NCBI GenBank assembly: GCA_021464415.1
Contig: CM038465.1
Coordinates: forward strand, 24,831,839-24,895,838
Length of the DNA stretch: 64,000 nucleotides
Direction: 5' to 3'
Source: Lonicera japonica
Lineage: Eukaryota > Streptophyta > Magnoliopsida > Dipsacales > Caprifoliaceae
The first letter of the stretch is position 1. Every line of letters begins with the position of its first letter. A program made the translations under genes and the position numbers. Positions 11,430 through 23,253 of the stretch are shown one piece after another. The notes beneath the pieces are model-generated. The model saw only the letters and a list, made by a program, of their open reading frames with translations. It was not told the origin of the DNA and searched no databases.

Positions 11430-11850
11430 CATGTATAATAAGGTTAGAATGGCAAAAAATGGTAATGAACTTTTACCATTTCACCTCTTTCGGCACACAA
11501 CTTTTTTTGCGGTCAATCATGATAATGAATTTTTTAACTGTTGTCGATTAGGCCCATCCATTGACTTCTACTACAACTGTTGCCACATTCGTAGCTGCCC
11601 AGATGTAGATAACTTTTTCTATTTTCAAGTTGTCCAGGTTTTCCTGGTATCCCTGCAAAGTATTGTAGACATGATTAGTGGCTCCTAAATCTACACACTA
11701 GGTACTGGTAGATCTGCCACTAAACAAGATACAACAACAAATATATGCAATTTACATCCGTTGTTCTGATAGTTTAGGAAACGGGGACAATCCTTCTTCA
11801 AATGCATGTTCTGCTTACATTGAAAACATTGACCCATAGGTTTCACTCGC
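11430..11850 (-). pseudogene. Ty1/copia gag-protease fragment
   Basis: On the minus strand, 11832 to 11785 reads a CCHC zinc knuckle (CFQCKQNMHLKKDC, spacing C-x2-C-x4-H-x4-C), typical of copia Gag nucleocapsid. Further along the same strand, about 11700-11630, the frame reads DLGATNHV then YNTLQGYQEN, which matches the copia protease active-site region where D-S/T-G-A-T-N-H is expected; the Ser/Thr is Leu here. Gag before protease on one strand is the expected order. Stops and frameshifts separate the pieces. No LTR was identified for it, so it is a dead internal fragment next to the Tekay-like element. Confidence 0.7.
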
Positions 11851-12584
11851 ATACTTCAATGCCGACTCTTTGGCCAATAAGGGCTTACCCCTGTGAAAGA
11901 ATTCTAGCTAATGAATTTTGAAATCCTTATAATCAACGGTTGTATGCTTAGCCAAAACCATAATTTTTCCTCTATTCTTTTCAATGGAGGCAGATGACCC
12001 GCTTCTTTAACCAATCACCTCCAGTGAAGTGTCATCGGCAATGATTTTCACCCTTCAGTAGTTGGGGACATCACCTCTTGGGAGGGCCATATCAGAAACC
12101 CTTCTTCAAATTAGCTGACTTGAAAGGCCGAGTGGGAGCCTTAAGCCTATTGTCTTTGGCTCAGGCTTCTCGACTGCCTTGTCCTTTGGCTTTCCCTTCC
12201 TTTTCGTTGAAGACTTTAACTCCAGTAGGAATTCTGGAGGCATCTCAGAATAAGTTTGAGTCTCATCGTCTGATCGGCTAGAGACTAAAACCTGTTTACC
12301 TTTTGAATTAGTTAGTTCGCCAGCCAATAGAAATAGTTCTTCGGTTGTTGACCGACGTTTTTTAGTCGACCTCTTAGGGTCTGGGTCTTGGGCACCTTTG
12401 GACTTTTTTTAGAGGAGGACTTTAAGGAGCAGGAACCCTTATAATCTTTATATTTAATCCAACTAAGGAACTTGCTTATGCCCCTCCTGCTGATGAAGAT
12501 GAGAATTGATTGATGGAGCTGTTCAGCTATAGAAATAGCTAATCTTTTGTGGGTCTTTGTGCTAAAGATTTGGTGTCATTACCT
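11851..12584. other. unresolved transposon-derived sequence
   Basis: A Lys/Pro-rich 73-codon minus frame at 12106-12327 could belong to the upstream copia Gag, but no motif confirms it. The segment joins the minus copia fragment to the plus gypsy fragment. Confidence 0.35.
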
Positions 12585-14230
12585 CTATGGAGAAAAAATG
12601 AGGTGTTTTCAGACCACAAGAGCCTCAAGTGCATCTTCACACAACGAGATTTCAATTTAAGACAGCATTGTTGGATAGAGTACCTTAAAGATTATGACTT
12701 TACCCTTCAACACCACCCTGACAACGCAAACATGGGTGCCGACGCTCTAAACCGCGAGTTACAAGGATCAGCTTCAGCTTTGAGTGCCCTGAATAAAAGC
12801 TCATGGAAGAGCTCCAGCGGTATGATTTAGTTGTTTGTCGCACCGAAGACATGGTATTTCTTTCTAATCGCGTAGCCGAATCACTGATGTTGAATCGAGT
12901 AATTGAGAGTCAATGGTATGATGAGGAACTTGTAAAGTATGAAAACCAACTACAATTAAGAGCCACAATTGGAAAATTTTAACTTGAGTATTGACAGTAG
13001 TTATAAATGGAGGCCATTTTGGTCGAGGCTCATAATTCAAGGTTCTCCATTCATCCAGGGGCACTAAGATGTACCGAGACCTGAGGCGTACCTATTGATG
13101 GCAAGGTATAAAATGAGATTTGGCTTAATTTATTTCTCATTGTTTGTAGTGCTAAAAAATAAGGGCCGAACACTAAAAACCTGTAAGTCAACTACAACCT
13201 ATCCCAATCCCAGAGTGGAAGTGGGAGAATATTACAATGGATTTTTCTCATGGGTCTACCGAGTACATAGTGAAAGCACAACGCAGTTTGGGTCATCGTG
13301 GATCGACTTACTAAGTTAACCCATTTTTTACTAATTCGGAAGACCGATTCCCTTGAGAAGCTGTCCAAACAGTATGTCAATGAAATTATTCGACTCCATG
13401 GCATTACAGTTTAAATAGTGTCCGACCGTGATTTCATGTTCACCTCTTGTTTTTGGGAAGCGCTCCAATATTCTTTAGGAACGAGATTGGATATTTGTAC
13501 AGCCTTTCATCTACAGACTGATGGACAATCTGAATGGATACTCAAGTCTTGAAGATACATTAAGGACCTACGTTCTAGATTACTGTGGAAATTGAGATGA
13601 GTATCCACCGCATGCTGAGTTTACTTACAATAATAGTTTTCAAGGGTATGGAACCATTTGAAGCGTTGTACAAAAGGCCTTGTAGATCACTCATTTGTTG
13701 GATTAAAGCAGGCGAAGTGGAAATTTTTGGACCACAGTTGGTACAAAATACTACAGAGAAGATTTAAACTTATTAAACAACGGAAAAACATAAGATGATT
13801 ACTTAAATTAGATGTGGGTGACTGTGTTTCTCAAGGTCAAACCTCGTCATGGCATTATTCGTTTTAGTAACAAGGGCAAGCTAGCCCCAAGGTATGTAGG
13901 GCCATTGGAATCATTCAGCATGTTGGTTATGTTTCATATCGTCTAGCATTGTCGTCCCGACTTAAACGAAGTCATGATGTATCCATGTATCCATGCTCCG
14001 AAGGTATGTTCCTAACCCATCATATATGACTATGATTGAAGAACTCGAGGTTAAAGAAGAGGCATCCTATGTGACACAACTGATAGCCTTGATGGACCAG
14101 AAGGAGTGAGTCCTTCGTAACAGGGTCATTTCTTTGTTGAAAAGTGATTTGGCATCATCACGGGATGGAAGAAGCCATTTGGAAGCTTGAATCAGAAATT
14201 CAAGCCAAGTATCTACCCTTACTCCAATGA
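12585..14230 (+). pseudogene. Ty3/gypsy (Tekay/Del-like chromovirus) RNase H-integrase-C-terminal fragment
   Basis: Fragments follow the normal gypsy pol order. 12600-12770: RNase H with FSDHKSLKCIFTQ and GADALNRE. About 13020-13110: the zinc-binding region with IHPGA and MYRDLRRTY. About 13220-13560: integrase core with a TMDFS start (first Asp), DSLEKLSKQYVNEIIRLHGI, a [12 protein letters not shown] second Asp and a TDGQSEW segment holding the Glu. About 13660-13700: APFEALY-like and CRSLICW. About 13860-14220: the GKLAPRYVGP and EELEVKEEASYV segments of the C-terminal, chromodomain-adjacent region. Many frameshifts and stops interrupt it, so it is dead. RT and gag are missing; a 3' LTR follows directly. 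Confidence 0.85.
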
Positions 14231-14286
14231 GGTATTTTTCATAATCTTATTATGATTTTGAGGACAGAATTTCCCAAGGGGGAGAT

Positions 14287-16156
14287 TTGTAATGCCCTGC
14301 TTTTCGTTTGGCTTTTTGCTCTACAGTCACTTTACTGTTACCTTGATTAATTTCGTTTTGGGTTCAAAATCCTTGGTCTATGGGAATCCATGTAGTTTAT
14401 ATCCTTTTGACATGTTATATTTATGTATTCAAACTCACATAAGTAATCGTTAGGCAATTTTGGAGGTCCAAACCTCATTCGTCTGTTAGACGCGTAATTC
14501 GGTTTTACGCTATTTACGAAGTTTTGTCAACTTTGAGCGTTAGAAACTCCTTTGTCACTTAACCAAATAAGATTTTTTCAGAACCTATAACTTCCTTTTA
14601 TTATCCTCTACAAGTTTTGTCTGAAGGCCGAATTGAGATGGAATTGTTTCAGGGGTCAAAAAGGGGCATAAAAAGTGAGATTTTCGTAAGAAAAAGTAAG
14701 GCTTCAGGCAAAGATCAGAGGCTTAGACTCTGATCGATCAAAGCTGGGAAGCATGATTTTTAGCATTTTTCCTTTGCTAGGTATATTGTCCTCGTCTCCC
14801 CGATTCAAGCCATTTCGTCCCAAACTCAAAATAAGCCTAGAGAGAGGTAGGAGCTCAATAGAGAGAGGTTCTTAGTAATGATCCTCCATGGTTCTTTGAT
14901 TCCCATAAGATTATCATCATCATCTTCATTTGCAATTCCCTTCCTCCATTGTTAAGGGTTTTAAGCTCGACTTTGGCGATTTGGCAATTTTTCCAATTTT
15001 GGTTCGATCCGTCGCTCTTAACCTTAAAGATTAACTTGATTGAGGTGGGAATACTATTACTCTAACTTGTTTTCAAACTATTATATGATGCATGCTGATT
15101 TTACATTTGAAATTGGGGGTTTTCTTACAAGCTTGATTGATACACATTTATGAGGCTTTGGGTTTGAAATTAATGAATTATTTTCTTGATTTATAGTTGA
15201 TTTTGTTATAGTTTCATGTTATTGCGAAAGAAACTCATTATTCGCTAGAGTACTAGAAGCCCTAAGTGTTATCCATTAGCGCATATACACGTATACCCAA
15301 TATAAAGTTATATATGACATACTATGATTTGGAAATGAGGAATTATACAAGATTTGAACTATTTTATAAATGTTCTGAGTTTAGTATTACGCAAATCATA
15401 TGTATAATTGTTTTGACATATGTTTGAGTTGTTATTGGATTTGTATACTGATAGCTAAGAGAAATTTTTTACCGGATAGACAATATACATACATATATAT
15501 TACATTTAGGTGGTCCACTGGGGACCCAGCCTTAGGGGCTGTATACCTTGGGGGCTTTAGATCGCTATTGGTGTGCACAATTGACAAAAATCCTAGATGA
15601 GAGTTACGATAGTTCGCTGTGAGATGATGGGTTTACTCTCGATATGGATGCTCTGTCAGTATATCTGTATTTACGTATGTTTGCTATTTCTCCAGTTGAT
15701 TTTTATAGGCTAATGATTTTACCATTTGATTTAGGTGGGAATCCCGTGACAAGTTTGCATTCTATCATTAACTATATTGCATAAAGCTCCTACCTTATTT
15801 TTGTATAAAAAATGAACGATGCTTGTGTTGCCAAGGTGTACTTTTATATATAAACTCTATAGTTCCCACTGGGTTAGGATGGCTCACTGGTTTCCCCTGC
15901 ACGTACATCTAAGGTCGGGGTAGGGAAAGCTAGCCAGGGAAAGGGCGAGTGATCTTAGTTTCCTCTAATACTAGAACCTTTCCTAATGGAAAGGACATGT
16001 TTTTACTTTTGATGTGATTTCTTCGAATATGTGTTAGATTTTACATATTGTGTAAGCAAGTAAAACTTTAACTTATGACTGGAATTGTTACTTTAAGTAT
16101 ATCATGTGTTTGAAAGCTTTCTTCTATTGAGTTATTGAGTTAGTTTGATGATATTG
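14287..16156 (+). mobile_element. 3' LTR of the Tekay-like gypsy element
   Basis: A purine-rich tract ending AAGGGGGAGATT (about 14275-14286) precedes TGTAATGCCCTGC, the usual polypurine-tract/LTR junction for this clade. The LTR contains GGTCCACTGGGGACCCAGCC, AGATCGC and AGTTCCCACTGGGTTAGGATGGCTCACT in the order found in plant Tekay LTRs; the inverse of this series appears in the neighbouring minus LTR. The 3' boundary is placed where the next LTR begins and is uncertain. Confidence 0.65.
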
Positions 16157-17555
16157 TGTGACACCCCGAATCTCGTTAAGAGGTTTAGACCTTCGGGACT
16201 CGGTTAATCATGGTGCCGTACGCAACGGCAGGTTTAAAGTATATAATTTAAGACTTATATAATAAAAAAACTATATGTAAAGCCTCAATTTTAAATTTTT
16301 TTGGCATGTGGAGTTCATAAAGTTGATAAACCCAATCCTGTAGATAGATAAACAAAGTTTAACTAGAAATGGAGCTCCACATCTTTTAAGTTTTCAAACA
16401 ATAGAATGAACACATTACTATAAACAATCCTTTTAACGAGGTCCCAAAGTTAATAAAAAGGCTTTATATTTATTATGAAGAAAATAATATATAAGTTATA
16501 CAATTCAACTAAATACGTGCATGCTAAGTTGTTGCCAGGCGACTATAAGTAGTCTATGGCATAACAGAGGTTCTAGACTTCGCACGTGCGTCATCCTACA
16601 GAAGTACCTGCAAAACTGGTTTGAAAAATAGGAGTGAGCCAAACACGGGCTCAGTGGGAACTATCAGATTTTGAATAAGAAACTACACAGTGTCATTCAC
16701 ATGCAATGTGAGATGATAAAAGTAATTTAATATGCGTTAAGTGTATACATATGTTCAACACTATAACTCTTTATATATATATATATATCTATATATTTAT
16801 ATATATTAATGCAATGAAAATCATTTTGCATGCAATGCACGCCAAGTGCTATCCCATCCCCGTAAATACGATGAAGTATGTATCATAAGATACTAATAAA
16901 TCCCAATAACATTATTAGTTTATTCACAAAATAAGTATAGTCGTAAAACAAATGTATGCACTAATCTTATTCAACTATTCATCTCTTATCCATGTATCTC
17001 ATCTCCGACTATCTTATATCCAACATCTAGGATTTTCTTTACTGTGCATAACGATCGCGATCTAAGCTCCCAAGGTTAGGGTATGCAGCCCCGAACGTTG
17101 GGTCCCCCCGTGGACCACCTATATGTGTAGGGTATGGCGTCTCGTGCAGTCCCTTTGGCTGGACCATAGAGTATGTTATTCTCAAAGAGGGGTCCCTCTA
17201 CACAGACCAAGGTATCTAGCCACCAAGGCTAAGTCAACCCCATGGGCCATTAGTGCATGTCTCAAAATAACACGACTTACGAAAATAATAATTATCAATC
17301 AAATATTTGTTCAGTATATACAAATATCACATTTATCTATATATGGATATCTCAAATCATATAGTCTCCATTTTATGGCTCAGTCAAGAATTTTATTAAC
17401 TGCATTCATCAATTTGGGAGTGTGAACACCCCAATCCACGACTCTCGTGTGAATATGTTTTTTTATACAAAACAAGCATTCTGCATCAAGTCCTAAGTCA
17501 TCATGCATATAGAGGACTGTTAGGAAAGACTCTAACTATGAATCTGTTGGGAGTC
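16157..17555 (-). mobile_element. LTR of a second gypsy element, minus orientation, truncated
   Basis: It begins TGTGACACCCCGAATCTCG and shares with 27001 onward the series TTTAGACC..CGGGA, TTAATCA..GGTG, GCAGGTTTAAAGTATATAATTT, GTGAGCCAAACACGGG, GATCGCGATCTAAG, CGTGGACCACCT and CAACCCCATGG. The inverse of several of these words occurs in the plus LTR at 14287-16156, so this copy lies on the minus strand. Its other end is cut off by the Tat-like element at 17556. Confidence 0.7.
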
Positions 17556-18579
17556 TGTCACGACCAATGTTACCACTTCGCTTAATAAGACGGGATCGAC
17601 CTGCCCGGTCAGGTCATGGGGTGCGGGGCATTTTTGAAGAGCCAGCCACAACCTCCAATTGCACGCCCCAACCTCATGCCCCAACCGCAGGCCCCAACTG
17701 CACGCCCTAGCCACACGCCTCCCAACCGTGCAGTTATCCCCTGTGGCTGGCCTCTTTTGAAGCATTTTTGGCGAAAATTTCTCTATAAATAGGACCCTTG
17801 GGGTCTCATTTTGAGGAATCAACACTCAATTGAGTTTTTGAAAAGGTGAAATTCTGCCTAATGCATTAGGGAAAGTTTTGGAGAGAGAATATCTTAGAGA
17901 GAGAGATTCTAGAGAGAGAAAGTTCTAAAGAGAGAAAGCAGTCTGTATTATTCTTCAAGTGCATCAGGTATACCTTTTTACCACTCTTCTAATTTCAATT
18001 ACTGCACAAATTTTAATTAAGAAAATTAGATAACTTGCAAAGAAGTTCATTGCTTTCTAAATAAGTAATTTCTAAGTTTTACAAAAAAATCTAAAATCTG
18101 TTTTGACACGTTTTCAAAACAAAATAAAGTACAAAAACAGGTTCCAAACAAATGGAACAACGAGACTCTGATTTCATTCCGAGAATGAATACGTAGGCTC
18201 TCGCAAAGCTTGAGTCTGATTTTATAAATACTGTTTTTAACTGAATTTATTCAAAAGGACTATTTTGAAAATTATTCAAACTATTTGCAAGATATCTAAA
18301 ATAGGAATTAGATACATGATCCATTAAGAGACCGAAAGGGAGAATTGGGTGCCTGACACCTTCCCAATTCGTAACGTAGTTCCTGAACCTCAGCAAAGTA
18401 AATTTTCAATCAATCTATGGTTTCAAACGTATGAAAGATAATTCGTTATCGAATTACCTTTTATACAATCTTTTGTTTGTTTTCTTGTAAAACAAACTGG
18501 TGACTATACAAAACACGTTTTTTCATAAAAAACCTTAAACCGAGACTTATCGGGTCGTGTTGAAGCCCGGATTCTCACA
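17556..18579 (+). repeat. 5' LTR of the Tat-like element
   Basis: Starts TGTCACGACC and ends ATTCTCACA (TG...CA, 1024 bp), directly before the PBS. It contains a TATA box (17784-17791), a GA-rich R/U5-like stretch (17880-17940), and GGGTGCCTGACACCTTCCC, a motif often seen in Tat/Ogre LTRs. Confidence 0.8.
17784..17791 (+). promoter_or_regulatory. LTR TATA box
   Basis: CTCTATAAATAGGACCC is a strong TATA match inside the LTR, followed about 35-50 bp later by the likely transcript start region. Confidence 0.6.
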
Positions 18580-18580
18580 G

Positions 18581-18598
18581 TGGTGACTCTGCTGGGAA
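18581..18598 (+). other. primer-binding site, tRNA-Arg type
   Basis: TGGTGACTCTGCTGGGAA starts 2 bp after the LTR end. Tat/Ogre elements characteristically use TGGCGACTCTGCTGGGGA, complementary to a tRNA-Arg 3' end; this copy carries a few changes. Confidence 0.8.
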
Positions 18599-19718
18599 TG
18601 TCGAGAACTAAGCTCTTGTATAATGGATCATATATTTAATTCCTGTTATTTATTAGATATAGATCTTGCAAGCCTTAGTTCTAGGATAACATATAAGCGA
18701 TCTAAATGGATACCTGATGCCTTTATTTGCTAATTATGTGAGAAAAATCTTTTTCATAATTAAAATTATGTAAAATATCACAACAAACCCTAAAGCATTG
18801 ATCAATAATGAACTGTCATATTGTTATTTTGCATGTACTTATGTACAATGTGAATTTACGCTATCAACCTCGGGACCAGAGTCGTGACAAGGCCGCGAAC
18901 TTGCGGGTCTGCACTAGCCAAAAGTGCTTGGGACCACTCTCCTTGGCCAAGCATCCTATCGAGGTATATAAAGAGGTTTATCCCTCACGTATCCGATAGA
19001 GGTATATCAAAAGGTCCTTACACGTACCTGTGCTCTTGAGGTATATCGTAAGACCTGCCAAATAGGAAGGAGCTTTAAACCTTACCCCATTTAACCACAC
19101 TTGCCTATAGGAGAGTCAGCTTAGAACACAAAGATTTTCTGCATTGTTTTAATGACCGACAATCGTGAGAACCTAGTGAGCAAAAGGCCTTGTCAATCAT
19201 ACCGTCATGGTCTTGGCAGGTACGGCCGAAGGCTGTCCAACCTCCGTCGTAAAAATTCACGAGAACTAAAAATCCTCGTAATTTTTCTATCGCTGGTTCC
19301 ATAGAACTTCCCCCATTTTCAAGTGATTTTTCAAAAAAAAAATCTTTCTAAAATTCAGACGGTAAGGGAACCCGAGGAATGTACATTCTTACCCTACCTC
19401 TGTACGAGGCTCTCAAGTTGTCATTGTTTGGTTTGTTTTTGATCTCATGTAAAGAAAAACTTTTTGTGTATTTAAGCGTCTTCCCGATCGATGTATTTCT
19501 AAATAAAGTCCGGCAATTCCTAAAAGATGTATTGTTTTCTTTTTTCGGGGAATATACACCATGGATTTGTCCTTCTTTCTTGCATCAGATACCTATTCAA
19601 CTTGGCCTCAGCGTGGGTCGAAAGAGATAGCACATGACGACTAGTTAGACCAGACTCTTTAAAAATCATGGAACATAATACACCGATTTGAAATACGAAC
19701 AATCAGTTCAACAATGCA
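18599..19718 (+). other. untranslated leader of the Tat-like element
   Basis: About 1.1 kb between PBS and gag without a sustained frame, as is usual for this clade. A GAGGTATAT unit recurs at 18961, 19010 and 19038. Confidence 0.5.
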
Positions 19719-21480
19719 GTGGATTCGCCACCCGGTCTTTTTTACCCAAACCAAGGGGGAACACAGAACAATGCTATGGGGGGTTTGCCACCGCATTTTA
19801 ATCCTACTCTAAATACTGATCTGAATTTAGCCAGCACAAGTGGAAATGGAAATGTCCCGGTACCCAGTCCCGAAGACATGTATCGAATGTTGATGAATAT
19901 AAACCAATGCTTGGCCCTAATCTTGAATGATAATCAAAACACTCACGCCAAGTTGGATGAGTTACCCAAAGGACGCACCATAGAACCAGTAAGATAAGCT
20001 TTAGTTGTTCCACCACCACCACTCTCGGTTCATACCGAAATCCCGCCTCCTCATGAACAGTTGAACCAGCCAAGGGTTGTACCTGATCTGGTTAGTAATT
20101 GGCTACATCAAAATTTAATTGATAAGATTCCTCCACCAATCTAGCCAATTCATGAGCTTTACCGAGACCCGTACTGTGAACCAGTTAGACGACCGATGAG
20201 TATTTAAGGGGAGGGGTCGTTGCCAATAGAAACCTATTGAGAAGACAAAGAACTGTCTGAGCTCAAAGAGTAGTTACGAGCACTCACCTAAAAGGTGGCC
20301 GAATGTTTAAACAATCTTACTCAAATACAAAGTTATAATTTGTATTCAGAAGCTTGCTACCCGGTAGGTTTCAAAATGCCATCCATCCCAAAATTCACTG
20401 GAACTACACCACCAGAGCTCTATTTGAAATCCTATGTCAGATCGATGAGGATATATGATGTTGGCGAGGCTGAGTTAGCTAATTCCTTTCACCTCACTCT
20501 TGCTAGACCGGCCCAAAGTTGGTCTTTGAGTCTCGAGAAACATCGAGTTAGATCCTGGTCTGCTATTGTCCAAGAGTTTGTTGCTCAATATAAAACCAAT
20601 GAGGAGCTTAAGATCACGAGAAAGCATTTGGAAATGGCCAAACAAAAGGAGGGAGAAAACATCAGCGAGTTCTTCACGAGGTAGAGAGAATTGGCCGCCA
20701 AATAGTTGAACGGCTTGACGAGGAAGAACAGTTGGGAATGATTGTCAAGAATCTGAAGCTTGAAATTTGTGCCCAAATGGGACACCAGTTTTTCGGACGA
20801 ATCAAGGCTTTGCTCCACGTGGGCAATAGGATCGAGGAAGAGTTAGCCAAAAAGTTGAGACCAAGAAGTTTGCATCACAATATAAGAAAACTTACATATC
20901 AACCATCAATAAAGTCACCACTTACGAGTCATATGGAGGGGGTTATTCTAATAATCCCTTAAATCAAAACTCTTCAAGGAATGTTGGGAATTACTCTGCT
21001 CCCAGATACCACAACAATAATAACCCCGGAACATTCGACCAAAATCGATCACGGGATAAATACTTTTCGTGATTACTAGGAACGCTGGGAAAGGTATTCG
21101 AGCAACTAAAAAAAGCTGGGATAATGTATCCCATGAATCCAAGACCAATCCCGTAACCGATACCACCACATTGGAACATGAATGAACGTTGCGAGTATCA
21201 TCAAGGTTTTGGACATAACACCGACAGTTGCATGGCCTTACGACACGTTATCCAAAATTTGATTGGTAGTAAAAAGATACCTGATTCGTCGACGCCTAAT
21301 GTAGCACAAAATCCTTTACCTAATCACTATGTCAATGCCATTGAAGAAGACTTGGACTTGCTAGATCCTATATTTTTCATTCAACCTGTCATAGATGTGG
21401 GAAATATTGAAGTGTTGAAATTTGGCTATAAAGAGCCTTCACCTATTGTTATTGAACATAATCCTGAAGAACCTTAGAAA
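19719..21480 (+). pseudogene. Tat-like gag
   Basis: The N-terminal part (19719-19997) is a Pro/Asn-rich frame. 20295-20684 encodes a retrotransposon Gag capsid region (PKFTGTTPPELYLKSY, then a W-rich segment and QKEGENISEFFTR, which match the retrotrans_gag pattern). 21178-21477 begins with CEYHQGFGHNTDSC, the zinc-knuckle-like C/H cluster typical of Tat Gag, followed by an ALRHVIQNLI helix. In-frame stops (near 19996, 20683, 21478) and frameshifts break it. Gag would package the element RNA in cytoplasmic particles; this copy cannot. Confidence 0.85.
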
Positions 21481-21710
21481 GTTCTCAAAGAAACTGAAGA
21501 TGAGACAGTACTAGGGTTATGCATTGATGAGATTTCTTCCCCGCAATCACAAGAAGTGGTAAATCCAAAAGTCATTGGATGGATGAAATTGATGAAATTT
21601 ATACCCGGACTCGGACTCGAAAAACATAGTCAAGGAATCACTCATTTTCCTCAATTGAAAGACAATCTGAGAAGAATACATACCAAAGGAATTACACATC
21701 ACAAGTAGGC

Positions 21711-22776
21711 ATGATCTCTTTCGATTGGAACAAAGTTACTCAAGCCGAAAAAAGGGCGCCTACAACTTCTCTTAAATCGTCTGAAGAACCAGTTAACCCT
21801 GTGATGACATGGGTTCAACAATTGACTCGATCCAGAAGGGTATACCAACCATCGATTACTAAACAACCTACTGCTACTACTTTTTCCAAAGAGCTAACAA
21901 AAGATCTGGAAGAAAGACGCGTAGTGGAACAATTGAAGAAGAGGCAAGCGCAAATCTCGATATGAGGACTTTTGGTTGCATCTAAGCAACACCGAATAGC
22001 ATTAATGAAAATGTTAGATGAGTCTATTGTCCCTTTCGAGTCTACCCTAAATGAATTAACGGCCATGATCACTTCAATGGGGGTGCAGAAACAGATGCTT
22101 GGGTTATCCGTTGAAGACCTTTCACCGCTTGGGCGGGATCACAATCAGGCCTTACATATTATTGTTGTAGCACGAGGAAAGTCAATACCTTACGTCCTTG
22201 TGGACAATGGCTATACAATTAACGTGTGCCCATTAAAGACTGCGGTATGTCTGGACATTGATTTAACCACGTTAGAAGAGTCACTGGTCACAGTTCTAGC
22301 CTATGATAACACGAAGCGAGAGGTACTAGGCTCTGTCATACTAGATATGAAAATGGGACCAGCCACATTCACGACTGAATTTTAAGTTATTAATATTCCG
22401 TCGAGTTTTAATATGTTGTTGGGCCGAGTTTGGTTACATAAAGTTGGTGCTACCCCCTCATCTTTTCATCAAAAGATAAAAATACCATTCAACGGGGATG
22501 TCATCATTATCAAAGGAGACCCTGAGAGGACCATAGCTCCTGAAGACTTACATGTATTGGGAATTGGTAGTCAAGACGTATAACTCGGGGTGGTTTTCAT
22601 ATGAGCCGAAAGTTCAAGCCTTTACTACCCAATGGGTGAAATACTTACTGCCCGAAGACATGACAATGATGAACAAGCAAGTGGTGCAAATGATAAGGAA
22701 TATGAAATTTTTACTGGGAATCGGTCTGGGTAAATACAAATCCAGAATCGCACAAATGATTGAGCCGTACCAATAA
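21711..22776 (+). pseudogene. Tat-like protease and G-patch region
   Basis: 22180-22250 reads YVLVDNGYTINVCPLKT, aligning with the aspartic-protease motif of Tat elements (LIDNGSALNVCP type); the Asp is present, the Ser of the group is Tyr. 22680-22750 reads MIRNMKFLLGIGLGKY, a G-patch-like segment (GxGLGK) that commonly sits between protease and RT in this clade. A stop at 22383 and a frame change separate the two. Confidence 0.8.
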
Positions 22777-23253
22777 CCAAGTCCCTTTGTTGGGTTAGGG
22801 TATATGGGGAATGAGAGTCGAATAAAAAGCATCATACCTGCCGATGTTTGTGAAAGAATATGAAGACTTCCCTTACTGTGGGTTTCAAGAACCATGGGTT
22901 GATCAGCAAGGGAAAAGGGAACTGAGTTTGGAAATCTTCTTCGAAGAAGATCTATACGTGAATGAAGGTTTTACTCATACCTTCACGTCTCAGTTGAAAA
23001 TCACCTAACCACTAGTTGAGCCATTGGAAGAAGAAGGAATGCTGGGGAGCATATTCGAGGTAATGGCACTTGAAGAGGATTATCTTGGGGACCTGGTACA
23101 CTTAATCCGTCCCATTAAGGAGAAGAAGATGTCTAAGAAGAAAGTAAGAAATATTGATAGAGATGTACAAGAGCTATAATGCTTGTTATCTGTAAATAAT
23201 GATGTTTCTATCAATAAAATTGTCGATTTTCCCCTTACTTTGATTCATGTGAT

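Noticed and set aside
17532..17825. 97-codon minus frame in the Tat-like LTR
   Set aside because: Lies antisense across the LTR promoter region; composition reflects a GCCCCAAC tandem word on the other strand.
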